The notes beneath the pieces are model-generated. The model was not told the origin of the DNA. It worked only from the letters and a program-made list of their open reading frames with translations, and made no database searches. Below, piece by piece: positions 50,078 through 60,053 of a DNA stretch of 64,000 nt; position 1 is the stretch's first letter; every line of letters starts with the position of its first letter. This stretch comes from Antonospora locustae. Its lineage: Eukaryota; Microsporidia. The translations under genes and the position numbers were made by a program. The stretch is taken from contig CM017460.1 in the NCBI GenBank assembly GCA_007674295.1, positions 1-64,000 of the forward strand, read 5' to 3'.

Positions 50078-50875
50078 ATGATAGCTTTCATCATATTTGT
50101 AGGCCTTGTGCGTCTTCTTGAGGAAGAGGGCTACTTGTACTCGGTGCACACGAGGAAGTTTCTGACGTACAAGCCGGTCTCAAAGGAATCCCGAATATTT
50201 CTGGCACGGAAGGACAAAAGGCCCAAGAAGTTTCAAATAAGCGAGCACTCTGGCAGACACTCGGGCTCTCTGAGAATAACGCCAGCGGAGAGGGACGTGA
50301 ACAGCTTGGTTCTGGACAGAAGCGGGTACAACGCAGACCTGATACAGTACGAAGAAAACGGAGGAGAGAACCAGATATGGTGGCTGGCACTCGTTCCGAG
50401 AGCGATGGTAAAGCTCTGGGTATCTGGAGAGTGCATAGAGGCGCGAAGCGACAGCTACTATCTTAAAGCGGTGGAATGCGATAACTTCGAGAATGCGCCA
50501 GGACAGTATTTCAGATGGGTGCCTGTGCAGCTGGAGAGGTTTCTGAGAAAGGCGGAGCGTGACCGTGAATACGGAAGACGTCCGCGAGAGGCGAAACACC
50601 GTGAGTACCGCCCACAGCGCATGCGCGTCCACGAGGACCCAAACGCAGGCTACGAAGACCTGCCCTTCTCTGATTTCGAGCCTTATGGTGACCGTCCGCA
50701 CCATCATAGCGACTACTTCGAGGAGCGCGGCAGGCCGCGGAGAACGAGTGGCTGCGAAAGCTGCAGAAACACGTGCAGACCCCGTGCAAACAGCTACGAC
50801 ATGGAAGATGACGAGCTACTTGAGCGAATATACGAGTTCGACAAGTTCACTGCGGGAAGCCTTTTTTCGTACTGA
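50078..50875 (+). CDS. Secreted beta-trefoil-like protein 10 with Arg/His-rich tail
   Basis: 265 residues. A short signal-like start (MIAFIIFVGLVRLL). Domain: 'EEGYLYSVHTRKFLTYKPV', 'KKFQISEHSGRH', 'IWWLALVPRAMVKLWVS', 'GECIEARSDS', 'YLKAVECDNFENAPGQYFRW'. It is the close paralogue of the preceding gene, including the spacing of the final C...QYFxW block. The tail is rich in Arg and His and contains 'CESCRNTC', a possible small metal or disulfide knot. The last member of the array. Confidence 0.77.
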   Translation: MIAFIIFVGLVRLLEEEGYLYSVHTRKFLTYKPVSKESRIFLARKDKRPKKFQISEHSGRHSGSLRITPAERDVNSLVLDRSGYNADLIQYEENGGENQIWWLALVPRAMVKLWVSGECIEARSDSYYLKAVECDNFENAPGQYFRWVPVQLERFLRKAERDREYGRRPREAKHREYRPQRMRVHEDPNAGYEDLPFSDFEPYGDRPHHHSDYFEERGRPRRTSGCESCRNTCRPRANSYDMEDDELLERIYEFDKFTAGSLFSY

Positions 50876-51155
50876 GCGACGTTTATTTGCGCGCGGCAAG
50901 CCACGGTGTTCGGCAGCCCCATCACAAGCATCTTCCCGAAATTGAGCAGATGAAAGTACAAATCCAACATAACGAATTAAAATGATTTTTCAGGATGACA
51001 CGGCACATTCCGTGGAATCATTGTTCAAGACTGAGACTCGTTGTATTCCCAGAGACATGGCGCTCTCGCATTTTCAGGCTTCTTCGTTGTATTTGAGGAA
51101 GGTGACGTCATATTTTGCATTTTCGTCTTTATAAACAAAAACAAAAAGATGTTGG

Positions 51156-53495
51156 ATGGAGAGACTGTCCCAAAATGAAATACTTCGAAGCTCTTCTCGC
51201 ACATTCCTGCAGCGCAGCCACGTTCAGCAGCCAAAACGCTCCAAGACCAAGCTGTGGCCTCTTGTATGTGCGTTTTGCACGTGCCTGATACCAAACTGCC
51301 TGCTCAGCCTCTTTGGAATGAAGACGCCCAGTGTCCAGAACGCCTGGAGAGAGAAGTACACGCTCTGTGTGATGATATTTCTTTCGTGCTGCCTGCTTGC
51401 GTTTCTGACATACGGAATGAACCTCATCGTGTGCCGGTCCTCAAACCAGTACGTGTACTCTGCACTGCACAGGGCAAAGCTCAAGAGACAGTTTATCATT
51501 GCAAATGGCCGCATTAGCTACATAAGTCCTGATTGCGACGTGCAAATAAAACGAGAGCTCAAAAACCTTTCACACTGTTTTGACAAAAAAATAAGAAGCT
51601 GCCAGAGGAGGTTCGGAGGAAGCGTGTGTAAGGCGGGTCCCTACGACCTGAGCAAGGAGGACGTGGAGGTGATAGCGCCGATACACTTTACATGGGAAGA
51701 TGTCCAGAATCTCAAGCTGATCGTGATTAACAACAAAGTGTACGACCCGACACACAACATCGAGCCTTACTACGCAAAGTTCATAAGAGAGAGGCAGGGA
51801 AGTGACGGAACAAGCGAATTCAAGAAGATGGGCCGTGATGAGCAGGAATGCTTCACATCGACGTTCTACGCGGGTGAAATTGCAAGCAAAAGTTCGGGAT
51901 GCCTCGTTGCAGACTTTCTTCTGTATCTGAGCACAGTTGCCATCTTTGGGTTGATTATCTCGCGCTTTCTTCTGGCAACTTTCTACTCGACTTACATCAA
52001 GATGCGAATGAAAAGGATGAAAAGCCCGCTGAACACACCCACGCTGTGTCTTGTAACGTGCTACTCCGAAGGAAGGGAAGGTTTGAAGTCTACGCTTGAC
52101 AGCCTCTCTGAGCAGGATTATGAGCACAAGCTGATATTTGTGGTTGCAGATGGGCTGATTAAGGGCAGCGACAACGAGAAGACGACGCCTGAGATATTGA
52201 TGGACCTGATGGAGATCGACAACACGCTTCCGATAACTCCGCAGGACTACATAGCGCTTGCCAAGGGAGCAAACAGACACAACAGGGCGAAGGTGTATCC
52301 GGGCTACTACAACACGCTAAAGTCCCGTACGAGGATGATTCTTGTTGTGAAGTGCGGAAACGATGGGGAGAAGGTGAAACCGGGCAATCGGGGAAAGCGC
52401 GACAGCCAGGTGATTCTAATGTCCTTCTACTCGAAACTCCTTTACGACGACCGGTTCAGCAATCTGGACTACGACATCTACAAGAAGATAAAATACTTGA
52501 CAAAGATCGACCCGGCGAAGTTTGAGCTGGTGCTCATGGTGGATGCAGACACGATTGTCAAGAGCGACGCGCTGACAAAATTCGTCTCTGTTTTCGAGGA
52601 GGATCCAAAAATCATGGGAATGTGCGGAGAGACAAAGATACTCAACAAGTGCGAGAGCTGGGTCACAATGATTCAGGTGTTTGAGTACTACATAAGCCAC
52701 CACCTGACAAAGTCCTTTGAGAGCGTCTTTGGAGGCGTCACCTGCCTGCCGGGCTGCTTCTGCATGTACCGCATGTGCTCGATACAGTTTATCAGCGGAA
52801 AAAGAGTGCTGACGCCGATTCTTGCAAACGCCTTCATTCTCAACGCGTACTCCATCTTCGAGACAAACACGCTTCACCAGAAGAACCTTCTCCTCCTCGG
52901 TGAAGACAGGTACCTGACAACAATTCTTCTCAAGAACTTCTACCGGCGAAAAATCGTATTTATTCCAAGTGCACAGTGCGAGACATTTGTTCCTTCGACA
53001 TTTCGAATTCTTCTGAGCCAGAGGCGGCGATGGATAAACTCGACGATACACAACCTGTTTGAGCTTGTCATAGTCGACCGACTTTGCGGCACGTTCTGCT
53101 GCTCCATGCAGTTTGTCGTACTGATGGAGCTGTTTGGAACGCTTGTGCTTCCCGCCGCGATTATTTTCACAGGAGTCCTTCTCGTATCGTCGATACTTAT
53201 CAAGCCAGAGTGGATTCCTCTTATCATGCTCGTAGGAATTCTCGGGCTTCCTGCCGTCCTAATCTTCCTTACAACGCGCGAGATTAGCTATGTGTTCTGG
53301 CTGATCGTCTACATATTTTCCCTTCCAGTGTGGAACTTCATCCTTCCTGTCTACTCGTTCTGGCACTTTGACGACTTCAGCTGGGGAGAGACGAGAAGAA
53401 TTGAGGGCGAAGACGCGAGCCACGGCGACGACGAGGGGGAGTTTGACGTTTCAAAGGTGTCTCTCAAGCATCTAAGCAAATTCCAGGAAGGCTGA
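51156..53495 (+). CDS. CHS: Chitin synthase
   Basis: 779 residues. N-terminal membrane segments ('LCVMIFLSCCLLAFLTYGM'), a lumenal/extracytoplasmic loop, another span near residue 250, then the GT2 catalytic domain: 'LVTCYSEGREGLKSTLDSL', 'LVMVDADT' near residue 460, 'CLPGCFCMYR', 'GEDRYLT' near 582 and 'QRRRWINSTIHNL' near 621. Five or so membrane spans close the protein. The 'CLPGCF' and 'QRRRWINST' forms resemble the fungal Chs3/class IV type. It makes the chitin of the spore wall. No CCC lies right before this ATG; a CCC-AAA-ATG 18 bases inside the gene is in another frame. Confidence 0.95.
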   Translation: MERLSQNEILRSSSRTFLQRSHVQQPKRSKTKLWPLVCAFCTCLIPNCLLSLFGMKTPSVQNAWREKYTLCVMIFLSCCLLAFLTYGMNLIVCRSSNQYVYSALHRAKLKRQFIIANGRISYISPDCDVQIKRELKNLSHCFDKKIRSCQRRFGGSVCKAGPYDLSKEDVEVIAPIHFTWEDVQNLKLIVINNKVYDPTHNIEPYYAKFIRERQGSDGTSEFKKMGRDEQECFTSTFYAGEIASKSSGCLVADFLLYLSTVAIFGLIISRFLLATFYSTYIKMRMKRMKSPLNTPTLCLVTCYSEGREGLKSTLDSLSEQDYEHKLIFVVADGLIKGSDNEKTTPEILMDLMEIDNTLPITPQDYIALAKGANRHNRAKVYPGYYNTLKSRTRMILVVKCGNDGEKVKPGNRGKRDSQVILMSFYSKLLYDDRFSNLDYDIYKKIKYLTKIDPAKFELVLMVDADTIVKSDALTKFVSVFEEDPKIMGMCGETKILNKCESWVTMIQVFEYYISHHLTKSFESVFGGVTCLPGCFCMYRMCSIQFISGKRVLTPILANAFILNAYSIFETNTLHQKNLLLLGEDRYLTTILLKNFYRRKIVFIPSAQCETFVPSTFRILLSQRRRWINSTIHNLFELVIVDRLCGTFCCSMQFVVLMELFGTLVLPAAIIFTGVLLVSSILIKPEWIPLIMLVGILGLPAVLIFLTTREISYVFWLIVYIFSLPVWNFILPVYSFWHFDDFSWGETRRIEGEDASHGDDEGEFDVSKVSLKHLSKFQEG

Positions 53496-53648
53496 GGACA
53501 AGCTTTGCTATTCAAAGCCTCCTACTGAGATCGAAGTGCAGTGGAATTCGAAAAATGCAGACACTTGCTTTCGCTCTCCAAATGGCCTTTCTTGCCTGTA
53601 AATTCCTCGCATGTTGCAGCGAGACATGCTGTAAAAAATTTAGCCCCA

Positions 53649-54035
53649 ATGATGAACAGGCTGGCAGCCACGTGCAAAGCCATAAATAACGCAAACAGGA
53701 GTGGAAAGCGCCAGGTGTTGATACGGTTCGTGACAAAAACAACAAGAAAGTTTCTTGAGAAGATGCAGGTCTGTGGATACATCTCCACGCTGACATACAT
53801 AGATGACCACCGCCAGGGGAAGGTCATAATTGGTCTGAACGGACGCCTGAACAAATGCGGTGCAATCTGCCCCAACTATTGCTTGACGCTCAAAGACGTG
53901 GAGAAGTTCAAAGACAAGATTCTCCCGGCAAGGCAGTTTGGACATCTCATTTTGAACACTTCAAAGGGCATGATCGACCACAACGAGTGTGTCACAATGA
54001 AGTCCGGCGGTGAAGTTCTCGGATTTTTCTATTAA
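53649..54035 (+). CDS. RPS22: 40S ribosomal protein uS8 (S22/S15a)
   Basis: 128 residues from the ATG at 53649; the next codon is also ATG. CCCC sits two bases upstream, and the family start aligns here ('LAATCKAINNANRSGKRQV'). Other family marks are 'YIDDHRQGKVIIGLNGRLNK', 'LLPARQFG'-type 'ILPARQFGHLIL' and the C-terminus 'GEVLGFFY'. The frame is open upstream but has no ATG. Binds 18S rRNA in the small subunit platform. Confidence 0.95.
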   Translation: MMNRLAATCKAINNANRSGKRQVLIRFVTKTTRKFLEKMQVCGYISTLTYIDDHRQGKVIIGLNGRLNKCGAICPNYCLTLKDVEKFKDKILPARQFGHLILNTSKGMIDHNECVTMKSGGEVLGFFY

Positions 54036-54069
54036 ATTTGGTTATACAGTGCTTCTTCTTATAGCAGCC

Positions 54070-54204
54070 ATGCAGCTTTTTCTGAAATTTGCGTTTTTAG
54101 GCGTTGTCTGGGGTTTTCAGGTAGAAGAGCAGGTTTCGCTACTCAAGGACATCGCACACAGTGAGCAGCAACTGGTAGAACGCTTTAGAAGGACTTTCAC
54201 TTAA
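54070..54204 (+). CDS. Possible 44-residue secreted or membrane peptide
   Basis: ATG start, hydrophobic N-terminus (MQLFLKFAFLGVVWGFQ), then a polar helical tail ('DIAHSEQQLVERFRRTFT'). It begins 34 bases after uS8. The beginning resembles that of the opposite-strand small gene at 54535-54750 (both MQL-x-x-K followed by hydrophobic residues). No family recognised. Confidence 0.35.
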   Translation: MQLFLKFAFLGVVWGFQVEEQVSLLKDIAHSEQQLVERFRRTFT

Positions 54205-54534
54205 GCAGTGTTGGTAAATTGTTACAATAAAAAGGGAGGGAAGTTATCGCTTGAAATAGCAGCTTGAAGATGCTTGTAAGAGCGTGTGAGTGAGTTTTCT
54301 GCGATATCGATCGATCACCATGTGTTTCTAAAGTGCAACTCGGAATAATTTTATTGAAAAGCTGCGCACTGTAAGTGATAACGCAGCTTCTTACGACTGA
54401 AATGTTTAAAACAAAATGTGTGCTTCGATGAGCAGCACTCTTTGTGTGTGCTGAATATTGACTGAAGAAAGAAAACCCGTTCAGCTTCGATACAGCAGGG
54501 GTTTCTCGCGAGGCCTGGTATACTACTCAAGCGC

Positions 54535-54750
54535 TTAAATGGCAAATTCAACTCCCTGGCTTTGTTCTGTGGTCAACTTCATCTCGTTGAACTCGCTAAC
54601 GACGTTCTGTATCTTCTCAAACAGACTTTCCTCCTTGGTTTTAGCAGGGATACCGTTGCTCTTTGGCTGCTTTGCTGTCTGTGCGTACTCGTTCTTTGTG
54701 TCTCCAAGCACGTCAGTAGCGATAATCAACAACTTGAAAAGCAATTGCAT
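54535..54750 (-). CDS. Possible 71-residue secreted protein
   Basis: ATG start, signal-like N-terminus (MQLLFKLLIIATDVLG), then a polar, Lys/Glu-rich body ('NEYAQTAKQPKSNG', 'EKIQNVVSEFNEMKL'). No domain recognised. It is convergent with the peptide gene at 54070-54204. Confidence 0.4.
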   Translation of the reverse strand: MQLLFKLLIIATDVLGDTKNEYAQTAKQPKSNGIPAKTKEESLFEKIQNVVSEFNEMKLTTEQSQGVEFAI

Positions 54751-57700
54751 TCACAAACAAAACAGAAGACCATATATCGTGTTTCATCTGAATTGAAGCC
54801 ACAAACAATGCAAAACGCGTAGTGATTCACAGCTTGAATCCAAAGATGTCGGTGTACTTTGCGCGAGATAAAACATACACAGTTGTTTGTGGCAAAACCC
54901 CGCATTTGTGATAAAGGCGCGGCGAAAATGTTTCATTGCTTGATCTGTCTGGGATTCATGTAACCAACTGGTTGTATTGCGCAGAACCTCCTCTTGAGCC
55001 AGCTACCTGTGAGGCAAAGAGAGAGTATTCTTCATCTGTTCAGGATGTCACCTGTGCGGAGTTTTCGGTGGTTAGGAAGCTCTATGTGCAGAAAGTGACT
55101 GTGTTGAACGTGAATTAGAATAAGCTGGATTTCCAAGATTCTCTCTCGTGAATGAAGTAGGTCGTCTTGTGTGAGACAGAGACTTTGTGGCTATGAGTTG
55201 TATGCGCTTGGATCGGAAAAACGACTGGTATTCCAAATATGTACCGAAAGGATTACTGGGAAATATGCGGGTCATAAAAAGGACTGGTGGCTCTTGGTAC
55301 CTTCATGTGACGTCTGCTGGAAACCGGAGCTCTGTGAAACACATTCAACTGCCTGGTGATCCATTCTCGGCCAAACTGAGTATAACTTGTGTGGAAGTAC
55401 CACTCCATTTACCAAAACCAGTATGAAAAAAGAGACGGATCGGTGATGTGTTTTATGTACACAACGTGCTAAATATTCTCTATGCGCTACAAATGAAGGA
55501 GTCATCCGCGGCTCACGCTTTCGAGATCTCCTGCAGCGCTTCACATTGTCTACTTAGAAAAATAGCGATGTGTATGCAGAGGCAAATAGATGAAGATACG
55601 GAGATGCACTCGTTGTCTCTGAGCTTGCAGTGCGTGGCCATCAGTTATAATGCATCTTTTTCTCTTGCGCCTACTTCTGCAATCTCAATGCAGTAAACGT
55701 GGACCTCAGAGCAAAGGCGTTGTAACATTTCGCTATTAGATTGCAGACTGGTTGTAGAAAAGAGTTGATATAAACAGGAAAAATTATATGAATTCTCAGA
55801 GATAAAACAAAGAAAAAACAAACATGTAGCACAGAGCACTACACCGCAATTAAAGCACAATCATGCATTTTGCACAAGTATCGGCACTGTAAGTAAAAAG
55901 CATCTCTGCATCTACTGGCATCTTCTGCAGCTTGTTATGCGCTTGTTGCGTTTGGTGACCTTCAAGTCTTTAATAACCAGCACTTGAATTGCATCGTCCA
56001 GAACCGTCTTCCCATACGTCTGCGGACCATCGTATGACGGTGAAATCCACTGAACGAGACAGTTTCTTGAACTGTTACCTTAATAGCCTCTATTCTTGTG
56101 GAGATAATCGACATTTCCTTACGCAGTCGCATATTCGTTGAAAACCATCACGTGTATTACCAAAGGCGAGAAGAAGGATCGATTTTAACAAGTGATACAA
56201 CCAATTTAAAGATGATTGTAAGAAGAGAGAAAGAATAAGCAGCATAGAGCTTCTTTACTTACACAAATATTATTTTTAATGAAGAAGCTACAAAAAATAA
56301 AAGAGACAAGACACGAAAGAATTAACAAGTTTTGCCGATGTCGAGTACGATGGTGATACGCAACTGGTATCCTCAGGAATAATAAGAGTTAAGGGGAGTA
56401 CAAGCCAAGCTTTTTATTGCAACAGCTTTACTAACATTACAAGATAGAAACAATCTTCAAAGTCCTGTCCAGTTGCGGCCCACCGTACTCGATGCCTTCC
56501 CTAAATTAATGGTGACTCTGTCAAGGATGATGGATTGTTAACTTTTAGCGGTATCTATCTGAAAAGGGAACTTGAAAAGACAATATGAGCAAAAAATTCC
56601 AGTGAAAACAAGTATTTAAAGCCATTCTGGCGACGAGAATATATGTATTCAATTATTTATGATGTCCGATTGATATACGAAAGGTTTCAGATATGGTTTG
56701 TGCTTCGTGTATGGCCGAAAATATAATTTACCAAGCTTAATGACAAAATGATATTTCCTCACTAATGTAGTTACGCAATTTAAATTTAAAAACATTGATT
56801 ACAACTGGCCATGCACGACTTATAAAAGCGATTACGAAAGATTCTACTCAGCATAATATGAAGATACATTTACGCGCAACGAAAACAGAATGAGATGCTC
56901 AAACGGATCGATAATTGTGGATTTCTTGGTATAAGAAATCAATACACAATTAAAAGCGGTGATGAGAACAAAACGTGCAAGAGTAGATGACATACTAAAA
57001 GTAGTTTTATCTCTTCAAAAAGTGAGAATGGAAAGGATATGAATACATAAAGTAGATTAATAATACCATGTGTAAATGTGTGTTTGATACTGTAATAGAA
57101 TTGAAATCAGAGATGCTCACTTATGTACTCTAAGACGTGCCAAAAAAGAGTAAACGAAGTGTAAGTAATAAATATTCGTTTTATTATCAAACTAACAAAA
57201 AGGGACTTTTGGTTCAAAAGCTATCAATGGCTGCAAATTCCGGGGTCAAGGGCGCGAAAGTCTTGCTTGGAGAAGGCGAAACCCTCCAGTACATTCACAC
57301 CAGATTCCTCAAAAGGATCCTTTCCAGGCTTTTTATCGCCCTACTGCATCCAAATCAATCTCTTTCAAGTTGTGTGCGCTTAATGTGCACCTGAATATAT
57401 TTCTCTCTGTGGAAGCACGGAAGGAAGGAACGATATGCCTTGGTTTTTGCACTGTTAAAACGCGCGGAAGCAATAAAGTAGAAACACACGATTACCGAAT
57501 CATAATTAAAACGTACACCGCGAATTTATTTTCCTGCTTGCTATCAAGTTGCAGACCTCAGTTGCACGAAAGTACCGCCGTTCTCTTCAGAAAAGACTGA
57601 AACGGAATTTCGCAGATGAGAATTGAAAAAGGAGCTTTGGCATTCAATAAAGTTGTCTGCAGCAAAAACACGGCAGTGCTTACGTCCTTTTTGATACTGT

Positions 57701-58100
57701 GAGACTCTTAACCTGCAGATGTAGCCAGTCTTCTTTAAAAAAAGTATAGTTGAGCATTGCTTTTCTGCGAATACCAAAAGAATGCATGTGCATTTCTGCA
57801 CAAAATAAAACTTCTGTCTTAGTTCAATGGAAGGCTGCTACCCATCATCTGAGCACAAAATTCACTGAGGCAGCTCTTTCTAAACACTGTAGTACGAAGA
57901 CTTTCAAACTCTGAGACTAATGAAAAGGGTACGTGCACTGTCTGTTTCGAGATCCACCCACTCAAACACCGTTTAAATATCGCACGCTAAGAAAAATCAC
58001 ATTTCAGGCACTCGTAATTATGTAAAGAAGTAAAGGCGCGAACCTGGCCTTTAGGCTTCTATCTTGTACTAACATTTCTTCTCTATTTTATCTGTTTTAT
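54751..58100. other. Gene-poor region, no confident gene
   Basis: Over 3 kb without a supported gene in an otherwise compact genome, and visibly AT-richer from about 55.7 kb. Two weak protein-like stretches are noted. One is a 77-codon plus-strand frame from the ATG at 55193 ('YVPKGLLGNMRVIKRTGGSW'). The other is minus-strand sequence between about 56110 and 55910, where 'MSIISTRIEAI' in one frame is followed by 'WISPSYDGPQTYGKTVLDD' in another. They may be remains of genes. No rRNA or tRNA was recognised. Confidence 0.45.
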
Positions 58101-60050
58101 TCACGAAAAGTCGCGATTGATGCTTGTGGAAAACTTTCCGATATTTCTATTGCCTACACGCACATAGACCCACGAGTAGGAGCCTTTCTTCACTCTCCTC
58201 TCTTCAAGGGTCCTCTTCAGCACCATTTCTCGAAGGACGGAATCAACGAATTCCTTGCTGTGAGAAGCACCCCGTCCGAAGCTTTTGCATTTTGCGAAGC
58301 GCGCAAGACGCTTTGACCTGCTTCCGCGGTACGTGCCAAGAATGGCGCCCAGTGGCACTCCCGGAAAGTTGTGTGTACACCTGCTTCTGCTATCGCCTTC
58401 GCACTGATCGCAGGAGAGCGTGACAAGCTCGTCAACACACTCGACGAGTTCCTTCGCAACGTCCGTACAGTCCGTCTCCACTCCGCTGCAATTATCGCAC
58501 GTCCCTTTGCACTGTTCCCTCTCAAAGCACTCTCCGAAATGCCTCATCAGAAAAACCCGTCTGCACTCCTTTGAAACGCAGAATTCCACCATTTTTTCAA
58601 GTTCCGTGACGCCTCCTCCTCCGCTTTTCTTGAGCAGCCATTCAATTCTATGTCTATCAACCGGTGCATAATACAAAACGCAGATGCTTTCCAGACCATC
58701 TCTTCCAGCCCTTCCAATCTCCTGATAGTACCCTTCCACTGACTTGGGCATCGAGTAGTGGATGACATATCGCACCTCTTTCTTGTCGATTCCCATTCCA
58801 AATGCTATCGTTGCAACAATTATCAAAACTTCGTTTCTGCTCCACTTTTCCTGAATTGCATTTCTTTCTGCTTTGCTGAGCCCTGCATGATAGAATGCAG
58901 TTCTCAGATTCAGGCTGTTGAGCTTCTCGCTCAGCATCTCGCACTCCCTCTTTGAGAGACAGTAGATTATCCCGCTTGCATTCGGATAGTAACACTCAAT
59001 GAAAGACACGATCTCGTTGTATGTCTTTTCTCCTCGAAGCTTTACTCTCAACTTGAGATTCTCTCTATTGAAGGATGTCTTGAAAACTTTGCACGTCACA
59101 CCAAGTTCCTCCTGAATCGTTGTGATGATCTTTGGAGTGGCAGTTGCGGTTAGCGCCATAATTGGTGTGGAGAAGTTGTTTCTGATCCACTTGAGTTGTA
59201 AGTAGTCTGGACGGAAATCTGTCCACTGTGTCATACAATGGCACTCGTCTATCACAAATCTGCTGAGTCTCCCTTCTCTGTACAACTCGCTTAGTATCTG
59301 CCGAAAATATCCGGATTGTGCGATAAGCTCGGGAGTAATGTAAAAAATTTTAACAACCCCTTTCTTCATACATTGGAAGATGAGCTCTCGCTCACCTTTA
59401 CTGACAGAGGAGTTCAATGCGAGGCTTAGAATTCCCCGGTTCAAGAGAGACCTGACTTGGTCTCGAATTAGGCTGAGAAGAGGAGAGATGACGATCGTAA
59501 CGCCTCTGTCTATCAATGCAGGAAGCTGATAGCAAAGAGACTTCCCTCCCCCTGTTGGCATCAGAACAAAGATGTCTTTTCTTTCCAATGCAGCTTCAAT
59601 CACTCGTCGCTGGTCTCCTCGAAAGCTGTTAAGCCCGAAAACATTTTTGAGGTAGCACTCGAGTATGTCTTCCTCTTGCTGAATCTGGGTGCTCCTGATT
59701 TCCTGAGAGCCTTGTTCCACATCATGATCGGGACTCGCTTTGAACACAAATTCCTCATCAGAAAGCGTGATTGATCTTTCATCAGAAAGCGTGATACTTT
59801 TGTATGGACGCTCCTTGTGTGGAATTCTTTTCCTCACATTGTCTGCAATAGAAGTACTGCTCATACTTTCTGATGAGTCTTGGCTTAGACCGTTGCTCTC
59901 ACTTGCAAAGGTTATCGTCTTGTTGAGCATAATGATATCTAAAGAATCATTTGGTTCCCCCCCATCGCCCTCCCCTATGGCACTACCCACACAGTCAAGA
60001 GCTACGTTTATGAACGTGTCATCCTCGTCAAGCGCGTGATGTGTCGTCAT
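58101..60050 (-). CDS. RecQ-family DNA helicase
   Basis: 649 residues; the ATG at 60050 is directly preceded by CCC. After an acidic N-terminal region of about 130 residues come the SF2 motifs: '[13 protein letters not shown]' (motif 0), '[16 protein letters not shown]' near residue 165 (Walker A), '[18 protein letters not shown]' near 270 (DECH rather than DEAH, with the RecQ aromatic loop altered from the usual SQW), '[10 protein letters not shown]', then '[20 protein letters not shown]' and '[12 protein letters not shown]'. The RecQ zinc-binding region follows ('[16 protein letters not shown]') and a winged-helix part. No HRDC domain. 3'-5' helicase acting in recombination and replication repair. 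Confidence 0.93.
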   Translation of the reverse strand: MTTHHALDEDDTFINVALDCVGSAIGEGDGGEPNDSLDIIMLNKTITFASESNGLSQDSSESMSSTSIADNVRKRIPHKERPYKSITLSDERSITLSDEEFVFKASPDHDVEQGSQEIRSTQIQQEEDILECYLKNVFGLNSFRGDQRRVIEAALERKDIFVLMPTGGGKSLCYQLPALIDRGVTIVISPLLSLIRDQVRSLLNRGILSLALNSSVSKGERELIFQCMKKGVVKIFYITPELIAQSGYFRQILSELYREGRLSRFVIDECHCMTQWTDFRPDYLQLKWIRNNFSTPIMALTATATPKIITTIQEELGVTCKVFKTSFNRENLKLRVKLRGEKTYNEIVSFIECYYPNASGIIYCLSKRECEMLSEKLNSLNLRTAFYHAGLSKAERNAIQEKWSRNEVLIIVATIAFGMGIDKKEVRYVIHYSMPKSVEGYYQEIGRAGRDGLESICVLYYAPVDRHRIEWLLKKSGGGGVTELEKMVEFCVSKECRRVFLMRHFGECFEREQCKGTCDNCSGVETDCTDVAKELVECVDELVTLSCDQCEGDSRSRCTHNFPGVPLGAILGTYRGSRSKRLARFAKCKSFGRGASHSKEFVDSVLREMVLKRTLEERRVKKGSYSWVYVRVGNRNIGKFSTSINRDFS

Positions 60051-60053
60051 GGG
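60051..60053 (-). promoter_or_regulatory. CCC start-proximal motif (RecQ); representative of about 15 sites
   Basis: CCC touches the start codon. The same motif is found next to or within about 12 bases of the starts of copies A and C and both LRR-only genes (5474, 14286, 6873, 16106), the diverged LRR gene (20195), Rbg1 (21515), alanyl-tRNA synthetase (22351), ER Hsp70 (25173), Pin1 (30946), Ste24 (32855), the 32998 gene (32987), eL43 (35830), Nse4 (41028), NAD kinase (41150) and uS8 (53644). A CCC-like motif upstream of start codons is known from microsporidian genomes. Confidence 0.7.

Noticed and set aside
36244..50875. Reading the ricin-B-like array as toxins
   Set aside because: Only a diverged beta-trefoil-like binding domain is seen; there is no catalytic toxin chain in any of the ten genes.
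51174..51290. CCC-AAA-ATG inside the start of chitin synthase
   Set aside because: The ATG is in a different frame and opens only a short unrelated peptide; the chitin synthase frame starts at 51156.
57137..57394. 85-codon plus-strand frame in the gene-poor zone
   Set aside because: Starts at GTG, lacks domain features and lies in AT-rich noncoding sequence.
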